A DNA stretch of 48,255 nt, taken from NCBI GenBank assembly GCA_051648405.1, contig JBOFFC010000121.1, positions 1 to 48,255 on the forward strand, given 5' to 3'. Under the pieces are notes generated by a model. That model saw nothing but the letters and a program-made list of their open reading frames with translations. It ran no database searches and had not been told where the DNA came from. The position numbers and the translations under genes were made by a program. This DNA is from JBOFFC01 sp051648405. GTDB lineage: Bacteria > Planctomycetota > Planctomycetia > Pirellulales > Lacipirellulaceae. Positions 18,502 to 26,557 of this stretch are shown one piece after another. Position 1 is the first letter of the stretch, and each line of letters begins with the position of its first letter.

Positions 18502-18838
18502 ACGATTGCTCAGAGGGTGCCCGCGGCGAATGGGCCCAACGACCCGCGGAGCGAACCTTTGGGCCGCACCGGCGAGCGGCCCAAAGTGGCTTTTCAGGCG
18601 GATTTCAAGCGGTTCTTTGCCGGCCAACGCGAATCGGGCGCCAATCCCGCCCGCGAAACCGTCAAGAGCACTTGAAGGCCGGAGGGGAAGAGGCGTATAT
18701 TCACCGATTCGACGCAGTTCGCCAGGACCGCCTGGGGGGAGGCATTCCTCTCGCCGCGGCCGCCGGGCCTCTCGCGATCACCCACCCGCCCGTCGGGCGT
18801 TCCCGTTTTTGCCCGCCGCGATTGGCGAGGAGGTCCCT
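18502..18838. other. 337-base leader before rpmJ
   Basis: No gene is supported here. It is the largest gap inside the ribosomal cluster and holds a well-formed promoter (18672-18701), leaving an untranslated leader of about 130 bases before the rpmJ start. infA, often found at this place, is absent. Confidence 0.6.
18672..18701 (+). promoter_or_regulatory. Probable internal promoter for rpmJ-rpsM-rpsK-rpsD-rpoA-rplQ
   Basis: TTGAAG at 18672-18677 and TATATT at 18696-18701 are spaced by 18 bases. TATATT stands out in this GC-rich DNA. It would give the alpha-operon genes their own transcript. Confidence 0.55.
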
Positions 18839-18952
18839 GTGAAGGTTCGTGCTAGCGTCAAGCGGATCTGCGCCAAGTGCAAGGTCGTGCGGCGTCGTGG
18901 CGTTGTGTTCGTCGTCTGCGAGAACCCCCGTCACAAGCAGCGTCAGGGTTGA
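18839..18952 (+). CDS. rpmJ: 50S ribosomal protein L36
   Basis: L36, 37 residues, GTG start at 18839. A strong Shine-Dalgarno sequence (GAGGAGGT) ends four bases before the start, which decides it. MKVRASVKRICAKCKVVRRR and the zinc set C11, C14, C27 and H32 match the zinc-binding form of L36. The usual neighbour infA is missing; rpmJ lies between map and rpsM. Confidence 0.95.
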   Translation: MKVRASVKRICAKCKVVRRRGVVFVVCENPRHKQRQG

Positions 18953-19066
18953 TCAACGCTGCGGCTGGTTCGATGCCGGCGCGAAGCGGAGCTGAGTTGT
19001 TCAAGGATTTATCAAAGCCAACGCGACCTCTCGGGGGTCACACGGCTACCTCGGAGAAGTGCGACG

Positions 19067-19450
19067 ATGCCCCGCTTGCAAGGCGTTGACATCCCGACCG
19101 ATCGGCCGACGGTGATCTCGTTGACCTACCTCTACGGGGTGGGGCCGAAGATCGCCCGCGAGCTGTGCCACAAGGCGGGGGTCGATCCGCAAGCCCGCGC
19201 TCGCGAGCTGACCGAGGACGAGGTGGCGCGGATCGCTGCGCTGCTGGACAAGGACTACACGGTCGAGGGTCAGCTCCGCCGGCAGGTGTCGCAGAACATC
19301 TCGCGGTTGCGTGACATCGCCTGCTACCGCGGGATCCGCCACCGTCGCGGCCTGCCGGTCCGCGGCCAGCGCACCAAGACCAACGCCCGGACCCGCAAGG
19401 GCCCGAAGAAGACCGTCGCGGGCAAGAAGGGCGTCAAGGACCTGCGGTAA
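19067..19450 (+). CDS. rpsM: 30S ribosomal protein S13
   Basis: S13, 127 residues, start ATG 19067 (MPRLQGVDIPTDRPTVISLT). The H2TH-like part YLYGVGPKIARELCHKAGVD and the basic tail RGLPVRGQRTKTNARTRKGP are diagnostic. It contacts L5 and the P-site tRNA. Confidence 0.97.
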   Translation: MPRLQGVDIPTDRPTVISLTYLYGVGPKIARELCHKAGVDPQARARELTEDEVARIAALLDKDYTVEGQLRRQVSQNISRLRDIACYRGIRHRRGLPVRGQRTKTNARTRKGPKKTVAGKKGVKDLR

Positions 19451-19531
19451 GCCTGTTGCTTCCCGGTCCGCTGGCCCGTTGTTCGCGGTCCCGTTCACTA
19501 AACTCAGCTCTCCCCGACCGAAGGGTCCCGC

Positions 19532-19936
19532 GTGGCCAAGCAGCAGTCCAACAAGAGCACGTCCGACGCCCGTCGTCGTACGCGTCGTAACATCGCGGCT
19601 GGCGTGGCGTACATCAACGCGACGTTCAACAACACGATGGTGACGATCACCGACACCAAGGGGGACGCCCTCTGCTGGGCGAGCGGCGGCACGAGCGGCT
19701 TCAAGGGAAGCCGCAAGAGCACCCCGTTTGCCGGCCAGTGCGCCGCGCAGAAGGCGGCCGAGCAGGCGAAGAAGTTTGGCCTGCGAGACGTCGATGTAAA
19801 GGTCCGTGGCCCCGGCAGCGGCCGCGAGAGCGCGATTACGGCGCTCGAGGCGGCGGGCTTGAAGGTCAAGTCGATCGAGGACATCACGCCGCTGCCGCAC
19901 AACGGCTGCCGCCCGCGTAAGAAGCGACGCGTCTAG
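19532..19936 (+). CDS. rpsK: 30S ribosomal protein S11
   Basis: S11, 134 residues, GTG start at 19532. GVAYINATFNNTMVTITDTK, VDVKVRGPGSGRESAITALE and the end PLPHNGCRPRKKRRV are canonical. It lines the E-site platform. It is followed by a 173-base spacer with a short tandem repeat. Confidence 0.97.
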   Translation: MAKQQSNKSTSDARRRTRRNIAAGVAYINATFNNTMVTITDTKGDALCWASGGTSGFKGSRKSTPFAGQCAAQKAAEQAKKFGLRDVDVKVRGPGSGRESAITALEAAGLKVKSIEDITPLPHNGCRPRKKRRV

Positions 19937-19959
19937 CCTCGGCTGCCACGTCGATGCTC

Positions 19960-20003
19960 AGTCGAGTCGAAACGCGGTCGAGTCGAAACGCAGTCGAATC
20001 AGA
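19960..20003. repeat. 16-base tandem repeat between rpsK and rpsD
   Basis: GTCGAGTCGAAACGCG is repeated at once as GTCGAGTCGAAACGCA, then as a partial third unit GTCGAATCAGAA. It lies in the spacer upstream of rpsD. Its function is unknown; the period of 16 bases is clear in the sequence. Confidence 0.75.
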
Positions 20004-20109
20004 ACTGCCGAGTCGATCAGCCAACCCAAAGCGACCCACCCAACTTTGCCGACCCCCCGCCTTGCGGCCAACAGCGCCGCGGCGAACCGACTCAAACCGA
20101 CACACGACC

Positions 20110-20736
20110 ATGGCACGTTACACGGGCGCCGTCTGCCGCCTCTGCCGCCGCGACGGCGCGAAGCTGTTCCTCAAGGGGACCCGGTGCGACACCGCGAAGT
20201 GCGCGTTCGAGCGCCGCGAAGGACCCCCCGGTCAGCAGCCCGCGCGCCGCGGCAAGATGACCGACTACGGCGTGCAGCTTCGTGAGAAGCAGAAGCTGAA
20301 GCACTTCTACGGGGTGCTCGAGAGCCAGTTCCGGCTCTACTTCCAGCGGGCCGAGCGTTCCAAGGGGAACACGGGCGACACGCTCCTGTCGCTGCTCGAG
20401 CGGCGGCTCGACAACGTGGTGCACCGCCTCGGCTTCGGCCTCAGCCGCGCCCAGGCGCGGCAGATCATCTGCCACGGCCACATCACGGTGAACGGCCGCC
20501 GCTGCGACATCGCCAGCGCGCTCGTCCGCCCCGGCGACGTGATCCGCGTCAAGAATCGGGCGAAGAGCCTCGACGCGGTCCGCGCGGCGCAGGCCGAGAA
20601 CTCGAAGTTGGTCCCCGATTTCCTCAGCGTCACCGACAGCCCGATCCCCGAGGGGATCGTCGGCCGCATGCCGGGGCCCGAGGACTCGTCGATCCCCGTC
20701 GATACCCAATTGATTGTCGAGCTTTGCTCGCGTTAG
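20110..20736 (+). CDS. rpsD: 30S ribosomal protein S4, zinc-binding form
   Basis: S4, 208 residues. The ATG at 20110 gives MARYTGAVCRLCRRDGAKLF; in-frame sequence further upstream is spacer. Cysteines 9, 12, 26 and 31 form the zinc site of C+ S4 proteins. The S4 RNA-binding domain (LDNVVHRLGFGLSRAQARQI and GHITVNGRRCDIAS) follows. S4 starts 16S assembly and represses the alpha operon in E. coli. The end VELCSR corresponds to the usual VELYS(K/R). Confidence 0.96.
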   Translation: MARYTGAVCRLCRRDGAKLFLKGTRCDTAKCAFERREGPPGQQPARRGKMTDYGVQLREKQKLKHFYGVLESQFRLYFQRAERSKGNTGDTLLSLLERRLDNVVHRLGFGLSRAQARQIICHGHITVNGRRCDIASALVRPGDVIRVKNRAKSLDAVRAAQAENSKLVPDFLSVTDSPIPEGIVGRMPGPEDSSIPVDTQLIVELCSR

Positions 20737-20907
20737 TCGCCGAGCTTCGCTCGCATTGAGCACGAGCCTCCTCGCGTTGTTTATCAGCCGCACGGTGCGG
20801 CCCACTCAGACGAGTATCGCTTGCCGGCTGCCCGATGGGGCGTGTTGGCGAGCACGCAGTCCAGCATACGACGTTCGGGCTCACGAGCCGCTTCGCTCGC
20901 GTTAGTC
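20720..20907. repeat. GAGC-TTCGCTCGCGTTAG motif in three copies around the rpsD-rpoA spacer
   Basis: The 3' end of rpsD (GAGCTTTGCTCGCGTTAGTC) is echoed at about 20744-20762 (GAGCTTCGCTCGCATTGAGC) and at about 20885-20907 (GAGCCGCTTCGCTCGCGTTA). Each holds a small GAGC / GCTC hairpin. This could be local duplication of the gene end or a dispersed hairpin motif. Confidence 0.5.
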
Positions 20908-20938
20908 CGTCCCGCAATAGCCACCTCGGAGGCGTTCG

Positions 20939-21928
20939 ATGCACATCCGTTGGCGCGGTCTTGAACTGCCCAGCATGGTCACCTGCGAGCAGGAGACCCT
21001 GTCGGCCACGTACGGCAAGTTTGTCGCCGAGCCCTTCCACCGCGGCTTCGGCACGACGGTTGGGAACGGCCTGCGGCGGATCCTGCTTTCGAGCCTCGAG
21101 GGGAGCGCCGTCACGCAGATCAAAATCCTCAACGCGCAGCACGAGTTCACGACGATGACGGGCGTCCTGCAGGACGCCACCGATATCGTGCTGAACGTCA
21201 AGTCGCTGGTGGTCAAGAATCACCTCGACTCGATGCGCGTCCTGCGCGTCGAGCGCAACAAGGCGGGGCAGATCCTCGCCGGCGACATCGAGACCGACGA
21301 GGCGGTCGAAGTCATCAACAAGGACCACGTCCTCGCGACCCTCACGTCCGACGTGCCGTTCGTCATGGAGATGGTCATCGAGAACGGCCGGGGCTACGTC
21401 CCCGCGACCGAGCAGATGGAGAACATCCAGGAGATCGGCATCATCCCGATCGACGCGATCTACAGCCCCGTGACGCGCGTGCGTTACGCGGTCGATGAGA
21501 CCCGCGTCGGGCAGAAGACCAACTACGACAAGCTCACGCTGGAGATCTGGACGGACGGTTCGATCGGGCCCGAGATGGCGATGGTCGAGTCCGCGAAGAT
21601 CCTCCGCAAGCACCTCAACCCGTTCGTGCAGTACTCGGAACTCGGGCCTCAGGTCCGTTCGCCGGCCCGCGCCAGCTCGGTCGGTTCGGACCCCACGCTC
21701 GAGGCGAAGTTCAGCCTCTCCGTGGCCGAGTTGAACCTGTCGGTGCGGGCGAGCAACTGCCTCGAGTCGGAGAGCATCATGACGGTCCGCGAGCTCGTGT
21801 CGCGGACCGAAGACCAGCTCCTGGAGGTCCGCAACTTCGGCGAGACGACCCTCGCCGAGGTCCGCGAGAAGCTCCGTGACATGGGCCTCCACCTGGGGAT
21901 GCGCGTGTTGCCCCCCGTCGGCGTCTGA
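20939..21928 (+). CDS. rpoA: RNA polymerase subunit alpha
   Basis: Alpha subunit, 329 residues. The N-terminal assembly domain is clear (FHRGFGTTVGNGLRRILLSS, then EGSAVTQIKI), as is the C-terminal DNA-binding domain (LNLSVRASNCLESESIMTVR and LEVRNFGETTLAEVREKLRD). The linker falls near residues 230-250. The start ATG 20939 has GGAGGC about 5 bases upstream. The upstream 202-base spacer is long for rpsD-rpoA. Confidence 0.97.
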   Translation: MHIRWRGLELPSMVTCEQETLSATYGKFVAEPFHRGFGTTVGNGLRRILLSSLEGSAVTQIKILNAQHEFTTMTGVLQDATDIVLNVKSLVVKNHLDSMRVLRVERNKAGQILAGDIETDEAVEVINKDHVLATLTSDVPFVMEMVIENGRGYVPATEQMENIQEIGIIPIDAIYSPVTRVRYAVDETRVGQKTNYDKLTLEIWTDGSIGPEMAMVESAKILRKHLNPFVQYSELGPQVRSPARASSVGSDPTLEAKFSLSVAELNLSVRASNCLESESIMTVRELVSRTEDQLLEVRNFGETTLAEVREKLRDMGLHLGMRVLPPVGV

Positions 21929-21979
21929 GCGCGTCCGACCGCAGCGAATCGTCAAACAGCCAACACCCTCGGCACTCCT

Positions 21980-22579
21980 ATGCGTCACCGCCGCAAAGGC
22001 CGCAAGCTCGGCCGCAACCCCAACCACCAGCGCGCCCTGCTCCGCAGCCTGGCCAGCGCGCTGCTGCTCACCGAGCGTGACCCCGAGGACCTCCGGTTCC
22101 TCGCCCTCGAGTCGCAGCCGAAGGTCGCCGGCCGGATCATCACGACCATCAGCAAGGCGAAGGAAGTTCGCCCGGTGGTGGAGAAGTGCGTGACGATCGC
22201 CAAGCGGTCGTTGCCGGCTCTCGAAGCGGCCGCCGCGTTCGGCACGACCGCGGCCCGCGGGTCCGACGCGTACAAGGCGTGGCGCGCCAGCGACAAGTGG
22301 AAGCAGTGGGTCGCCGCCATTTCGCCGGCGATCGCCGCTCGGCGGCGCTGCCTGGTGCTGCTCGGCGACAAGCTGGCCGTGTCGGTGCTCTTCGAGCGCG
22401 TCGCCCCGCGGTTCGTCGATCGACCCGGCGGCTACACCCGCATCCTGCGGCTCGCTAACCCGCGGCTCGGCGACGCCGGCACGCGGGCGATCCTCGAGTT
22501 CGTTGGCAACGAGCGCGACCGGGTCGCGAAGAAGTCGCAGAAGCCGTCGTTCGAGGCCGAGGAAGCGACGGCCACCTGA
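21980..22579 (+). CDS. rplQ: 50S ribosomal protein L17 with internal insertions
   Basis: L17, 199 residues against about 115-130 usual. The start MRHRRKGRKLGRNPNHQRAL and the end part LFERVAPRFVDRPGGYTRIL are unmistakable. Two insertions relative to the family are visible: a short one near residues 40-58 and a longer one of about 45 residues near 76-120 (containing YKAWRASDKWKQWVAAISPA). A charged tail extends the C-terminus. L17 lies near the tunnel exit. It ends the ribosomal cluster. Confidence 0.94.
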   Translation: MRHRRKGRKLGRNPNHQRALLRSLASALLLTERDPEDLRFLALESQPKVAGRIITTISKAKEVRPVVEKCVTIAKRSLPALEAAAAFGTTAARGSDAYKAWRASDKWKQWVAAISPAIAARRRCLVLLGDKLAVSVLFERVAPRFVDRPGGYTRILRLANPRLGDAGTRAILEFVGNERDRVAKKSQKPSFEAEEATAT

Positions 22580-22657
22580 GGTCCGCAGCCCGCAGCGCCA
22601 CGAACATTGCGTCGCCGGGTGGTTGACCCGGTCGAGCCCCGTGGCTAACTACGGTGC

Positions 22658-23290
22658 ATGCCCGCTCGCCGTTTGTCCGGTCCCCACGCCGCGGGTGGCC
22701 TCCGTCGTCCACGCAATCTGCGCGGGTTCGACTTCACGACCGCGGTGACCGCCGTCTGCGTCGATATGGTGTCGCGCCTGCCTGAGCTGTCCCACGTCGA
22801 TATGGCGCGGATCGCCGTCGGGTTCCGCCACGCGCGGCTCGCCACGCCGCACGGCCTGCAGGCCTCGCTCACGCCGCTGCGCTTCGAGGGAGGCGCCGAG
22901 CGTAAACGCGTGCGTGGCAAATGGTACGCATGCCCGCGGGTGATCGACCAACACGGGGTCGAGTGCGTGTACCTGCTGTCGTTCTACCTGCCGCGGCTGC
23001 TCGACCACTCTCTAGAAGAGAAGCTCACAACGATCGCCCACGAGCTGTGGCACGTCGGGCCGGCGATGGATGGCGACCTTCGGCGCCACGACGGGCGCTG
23101 CTACGCCCACGGCGCCTCGGCCCGCGCGTTCGACGCGCACGCCGCAGGCCTGGCGCGCCGCTGGCTGGCGTTGAACCCCCCCGAGGGGCTGTACGCGTTC
23201 CTCGAGAAAAACCACGCCGAGCTGACGGCGGAGCACGGCGGCGTCTACGGAGCGCGGTACGCGGTCCCCAAGCTGGCGCCGATCGGGTGA
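22658..23290 (+). CDS. Putative zinc metallopeptidase-like protein (HELWH)
   Basis: A 210-residue protein with no signal peptide. LTTIAHELWHVGPAMDG contains a zincin-like HExxH motif (H128, E129, H132), and a downstream RRHDGRCYAHG offers possible further ligands (H144 or H151). The rest is not a family I can name; proteins annotated as putative metallopeptidases with this motif are known. The start ATG 22658 follows a short gap after rplQ. A hairpin repeat follows the stop. Catalysis is inferred from the motif alone. Confidence 0.65.
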   Translation: MPARRLSGPHAAGGLRRPRNLRGFDFTTAVTAVCVDMVSRLPELSHVDMARIAVGFRHARLATPHGLQASLTPLRFEGGAERKRVRGKWYACPRVIDQHGVECVYLLSFYLPRLLDHSLEEKLTTIAHELWHVGPAMDGDLRRHDGRCYAHGASARAFDAHAAGLARRWLALNPPEGLYAFLEKNHAELTAEHGGVYGARYAVPKLAPIG

Positions 23291-23294
23291 CAGC

Positions 23295-23376
23295 GAAAGG
23301 GATTCACCACAGAGCACACGGAGATCACAGAGAAAGCTCCCTGCGCTTCCTCCGTGACCTCTGTGGTGAACCCCTT
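23295..23376. repeat. Palindromic intergenic repeat (CACCACAGAG type)
   Basis: The left arm GGGATTCACCACAGAG pairs with the right arm CTCTGTGGTGAACCCC, with internal complementary stretches (CACGGAG / CTCCGTG). It is followed by GGCGCTCTTGGCGTCTTGGC, a sequence also found in inverted form in the giant hairpin at 32410-32590. It lies right after the metallopeptidase-like gene and may act as a terminator. Confidence 0.7.
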
Positions 23377-23445
23377 CGGCGCTCTTGGCGTCTTGGCGGT
23401 TCCCTTGCTACCGTCGGCGGCCCCTGTTCCCCGGAGGTCCGCGCT

Positions 23446-24342
23446 TTGGCCGACGCTAGCACCCGCCGCGCTGCGATCGCGATCGCGTGTGCGATCGTCA
23501 CCGCTGGGGGCTGCCGCTCGATGTTCACCGCGCCCGTCGAAGGGGCCGTGTCGTCGCCGCTCCGATCGGCGAGCGCTTCGAACGACTCAGTGACCCTCGA
23601 CATCTACTGGGCCACGCTACCGGCCGACGTCGAGGCCGACGCCGAGTCCTTGTGGAACCACGTGCAAGAGCAGCGGCTCGACCAAGGGGTCCGCCGCAGC
23701 CTGGTGCGGAACGGCCTCCGGGCCGGCGTCGTCGGCGGGGCGCCCCCGCTCGCGATCGCCGGGCTGCTCGACCCCAAGGGGGCCCGCTTCGACGCCGCGG
23801 ACGACTCACAGACCGACGACGCCGTCGGCACGCTCGCCGATCCGACCGGCGTGCAGCGAAAGACGACCCAGACGCGCCCCGGCCAGACGCTGTTGCTCAA
23901 GGCTTCTGAGGTCCTTGACGAGGCGGTCGTGCTCGAGCCCGGGGGCGTTGGCGAGACGTACCAACGCGTCCAGGCGATGTACAACGTCGAGGTCGAGAAG
24001 CTCGCCGACGGGGGCTACGCGGTCGTGCTGACCCCCGAGCTGCACGTCGGCGAGCCGCGCTGGAAGTGGACCCAAGACGACACGGGAATGATCGCCCGCC
24101 AGGCGCCGCTGCGCGACAAACGGGTGTTCGGCGAGCTGCGTATCGTCGCCCCGCTAGTGGTCGGCGAGATGCTGATGGTCACCAGCCCCCCCGACGCCGG
24201 CAGCCGCCTGGGGAGCTACTTCCACCGTGCCGAGGAAGGCGCACCCGGCGAGCGCAAGGCGATCCTAGTCCGCCTGACCCAGGTCCCCTCCGACAGGGCG
24301 CTCGAGGGTCCCCGGAGCGGCGACGACGTCGCGCGGCTGTAG
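23446..24342 (+). CDS. Predicted lipoprotein or exported protein, unknown function
   Basis: A 298-residue protein starting at TTG 23446, chosen because GGAGGT lies seven bases upstream and because the next residues form a lipoprotein-type signal (RRAAIAIACAIVTAGGC, lipid-acceptor Cys 23). The mature part has LDIYWATLPADVEADAESLW and a C-terminal region with ELRIVAPLVVGEMLMVTSPP. I do not recognise the family. The upstream frame is open but reads the repeat. The TAG stop is the first three bases of repeat copy A. Confidence 0.6.
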   Translation: MADASTRRAAIAIACAIVTAGGCRSMFTAPVEGAVSSPLRSASASNDSVTLDIYWATLPADVEADAESLWNHVQEQRLDQGVRRSLVRNGLRAGVVGGAPPLAIAGLLDPKGARFDAADDSQTDDAVGTLADPTGVQRKTTQTRPGQTLLLKASEVLDEAVVLEPGGVGETYQRVQAMYNVEVEKLADGGYAVVLTPELHVGEPRWKWTQDDTGMIARQAPLRDKRVFGELRIVAPLVVGEMLMVTSPPDAGSRLGSYFHRAEEGAPGERKAILVRLTQVPSDRALEGPRSGDDVARL

Positions 24343-24497
24343 CAGCCTGCTGATTTCTTCAACAGTCTGCGTCGTCGCAGGGACGGGACGTCGAAACCAC
24401 GGCGTTCTCGCCGCGGTTTCGCGAGCCGCCGGCGGCTCGCCCGTGAGCTTGGCGAGCTTGAGAAACGCCACGGCGGCGTTTCTCAACAGGCTGATAG
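24340..24497 (+). mobile_element. Inverted-repeat element, copy A (MITE-like)
   Basis: About 158 bases bounded by TAGCAGCCTGCTGATTTCTT on the left and CTCAACAGGCTGATAG on the right. It shares its interior (CGCCGCGGTTTCGCGAGCC and GAGCTTGGCGAGCTTGAGAA) with copies B and C. It carries no gene of its own beyond a short frame on the minus strand conserved among copies. It supplies the stop codon of the upstream gene. Confidence 0.8.
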
Positions 24498-24678
24498 CCC
24501 CGCGGCGAGTGGTCGCGGGCGCCTCCCGGCTAGCGGCCTAGCGCGGTAGTCTCTGGAAAGCCCGAACGGGCTTGGCCCGGCGTTTCTGGGCCGTTTTCCT
24601 GTCAATGTCCAACCCGCGCAAGCGTCGGGGTTCGTTCCCCGGCCGCGTCGCGCCGAATCGTGTTCGAGGAGTCGAGTC
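24343..24678. other. Gap before the aldolase gene
   Basis: The gap holds repeat copy A to 24497, then a region with GCCCGAACGGGC and a terminator-like hairpin (24574-24597). No gene is supported. Confidence 0.5.
24574..24597 (+). terminator. Terminator-like hairpin upstream of the aldolase gene
   Basis: GGCCC and GGGCC flank GGCGTTTCT and are followed by GTTTTCC. It probably ends transcription coming from the upstream gene. Confidence 0.4.
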
Positions 24679-25716
24679 ATGCCCCTGGTCCCGATGCGTC
24701 TGCTGCTGGACCACGCCGCCGAGAACAACTACGGCCTGGCGGCGTTCAACGTCAACAACATGGAGCAGATCCAGGCGATCATGGAGGCCGCCGAGGCGAC
24801 CGAGTCGCCGGTGATCATCCAGGCCTCGCGCGGCGCGCGCAAGTACTCGCAGGACGCCTACCTGCGGCACCTGATGCTGGCCGCCGCCGAGCTCTACCCC
24901 AAAATCCCGATCGTCATGCACCAGGACCACGGCAACGGGCCTGAGACTTGCCAGAGCGCGATCGACCAGGGGTTCACGAGCGTCATGATGGACGGCTCGC
25001 TGAAGGAGGACGGCTCGACGCCCGCCGACTACGACTACAACGTGAAGGTCACCAAGCAGGTGGTGCAGTCGGCCCACAAGCAGGGGGTCTCGGTCGAGGG
25101 CGAGCTCGGCTGCCTCGGCTCGCTCGAGCACGGCACGGGCGAGCAGGAAGACGGCCACGGCGCCACCGAGGCGCTGTCGCACGACCAGTTGCTGACCGAC
25201 CCCGACGAGGCCGAGCGGTTCGTCAAGGACACCGGCGTCGATGCCCTGGCGGTAGCCATCGGCACGAGCCATGGCGCCTACAAGTTCACGAAGAAGCCGA
25301 CCGGTGAGGTCCTCGCCATGGACCGCATCGAGGAAATCCACCGCCGCCTGCCGAACTGCCACCTCGTGATGCACGGCTCGTCGAGCGTGCCGCAAGAGCT
25401 GCAGGACGTCATCAACAAGTACGGCGGCCAGATGAAGCAGACGTACGGCGTGCCGGTCGAAGAGATCCAGAAGGGGATCAAGCACGGGGTGCGCAAGATC
25501 AACGTCGATACCGACAACCGCATGGCGATGACCGGCGCGGTGCGGAAGCTGCTGTTCACGAGCCCCGAGAAGTTCGACGTCCGCGACTGGATGAAGCCAG
25601 CCCGCGAGGCGATGCGCGAGGTCTGCATCGCCCGCATGACCGCCTTCGGCCAGGCGGGCCACGCCGGCAAAATCAAGGTCAAGTCGATCGCGGACTTCGT
25701 CGGCTACTACAAGTAG
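24679..25716 (+). CDS. fba: Fructose-bisphosphate aldolase, class II
   Basis: A 345-residue zinc aldolase splitting fructose 1,6-bisphosphate into dihydroxyacetone phosphate and glyceraldehyde 3-phosphate. IPIVMHQDHGN holds the catalytic Asp and a zinc His; GFTSVMMDGSL, VEGELGCLGSLEHG, AIGTSHGAYKF and VMHGSSSVP are the remaining signatures, and RKINVDTDNRMAMTGAVR is the phosphate-binding end. It looks like the longer class IIB (Calvin-cycle-type) form. GAGGAG lies seven bases before the ATG. Two direct copies of the inverted-repeat element flank the gene. Confidence 0.96.
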   Translation: MPLVPMRLLLDHAAENNYGLAAFNVNNMEQIQAIMEAAEATESPVIIQASRGARKYSQDAYLRHLMLAAAELYPKIPIVMHQDHGNGPETCQSAIDQGFTSVMMDGSLKEDGSTPADYDYNVKVTKQVVQSAHKQGVSVEGELGCLGSLEHGTGEQEDGHGATEALSHDQLLTDPDEAERFVKDTGVDALAVAIGTSHGAYKFTKKPTGEVLAMDRIEEIHRRLPNCHLVMHGSSSVPQELQDVINKYGGQMKQTYGVPVEEIQKGIKHGVRKINVDTDNRMAMTGAVRKLLFTSPEKFDVRDWMKPAREAMREVCIARMTAFGQAGHAGKIKVKSIADFVGYYK

Positions 25717-25772
25717 TCGCGGTCAGCGGATCAGGCGGCATCAACACTTCCTGGCGGCCGGGGAGGGCCGAT

Positions 25773-25925
25773 TAGCCTGTTGATTTTTCAACAGGCTGCG
25801 TCGTCGCACGGAGGCGACATCGAATCCGTGGCGCTTTCGCCGCGGTTTCGCGAGCCGCGAACGGCTCGGCCGCGAGCTTGGCGAGGTTGAACAACGCCAC
25901 GACGGCGTTTTTCAGAAGGCTGCTA
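25773..25925 (+). mobile_element. Inverted-repeat element, copy B (MITE-like)
   Basis: About 153 bases, in the same orientation as copy A. The left end is itself a perfect hairpin, AGCCTGTTGA-TTTT-TCAACAGGCT, and the right end is TTTTTCAGAAGGCTGCTA. The interior matches A and C (TTTCGCCGCGGTTTCGCGAG and GAGCTTGGCGAGGTTGAA). Confidence 0.8.
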
Positions 25926-25978
25926 TGCCCTGCCCGGCTTCTTTTGCTGCGTGACCCGTTGTCGGATATGCTACTGGA

Positions 25979-26557
25979 ATGGGCCCGGCTGAACTGACGC
26001 TGACCGTACGAACAGACCTCGTCACAGCGGGCCAACTGCTGAGCGAGTTCTCGGAGGTTCGTTGTGATCTCGTGGACGGCAAGGTTCGCCCAATGGCTCC
26101 TGCGGGAGGTGAACACGGCGCGCTCGCTAGCGACCTTGGTTCGCTGTTGGCGAGCTACGTGCGACAGAAAGGCCTCGGGAGGTGCTTCGCTGCCGAGACA
26201 GGTTTCCTCATTTCACGCGACCCCGACACGGTGATCGCCCCCGACTGCGCATTCGTTAGGGCCAGTCGCCTGAAACAACTAGGCCTTCCCCAGGGCTACT
26301 TCCCTGAAGCGCCAGCCCTGGCGGTCGAGGTCACCAGCCCCGGCGACACGGCGGATGAAGTTGAAAGCAAGGCCCGCCGATGGCTTGCAGCGGGCTGCGA
26401 GATGGTGTGGGTTGTCTACCCCCGTGGCAGGTCGGTCACGGTCTACCGCTCGCTCGACGAAGTGAAGATCGTCACGGGCGATGCGGCGCTCGAGGGAGAG
26501 GACGTGGTCCCGGGGTTCCGCGTCCCTGTGGGCGAGCTTTTCAGCGGTCTCGAGTAA
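25979..26557 (+). CDS. Uma2 family (DUF820) restriction-endonuclease-like protein
   Basis: A 192-residue protein of the Uma2/DUF820 family, a PD-(D/E)xK nuclease-fold group that is expanded in cyanobacteria and planctomycetes. The family pattern is visible: CDLVDGKVRPMAPAGGEHGA, VIAPDCAFVRASRL (Asp), PALAVEVTSPGDTADEVESK (Glu plus Lys) and CEMVWVVYPRGRSVTVY. Its cellular role is unknown; such genes often lie near repeats, as here (copy B ends about 50 bases upstream). Confidence 0.85.
   Translation: MGPAELTLTVRTDLVTAGQLLSEFSEVRCDLVDGKVRPMAPAGGEHGALASDLGSLLASYVRQKGLGRCFAAETGFLISRDPDTVIAPDCAFVRASRLKQLGLPQGYFPEAPALAVEVTSPGDTADEVESKARRWLAAGCEMVWVVYPRGRSVTVYRSLDEVKIVTGDAALEGEDVVPGFRVPVGELFSGLE

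Noticed and set aside
24623..24640. CGGGGTTCGTTCCCCG, resembling a T-arm
   Set aside because: The loop is six bases with no other tRNA arms nearby; it is a simple hairpin in the aldolase leader.
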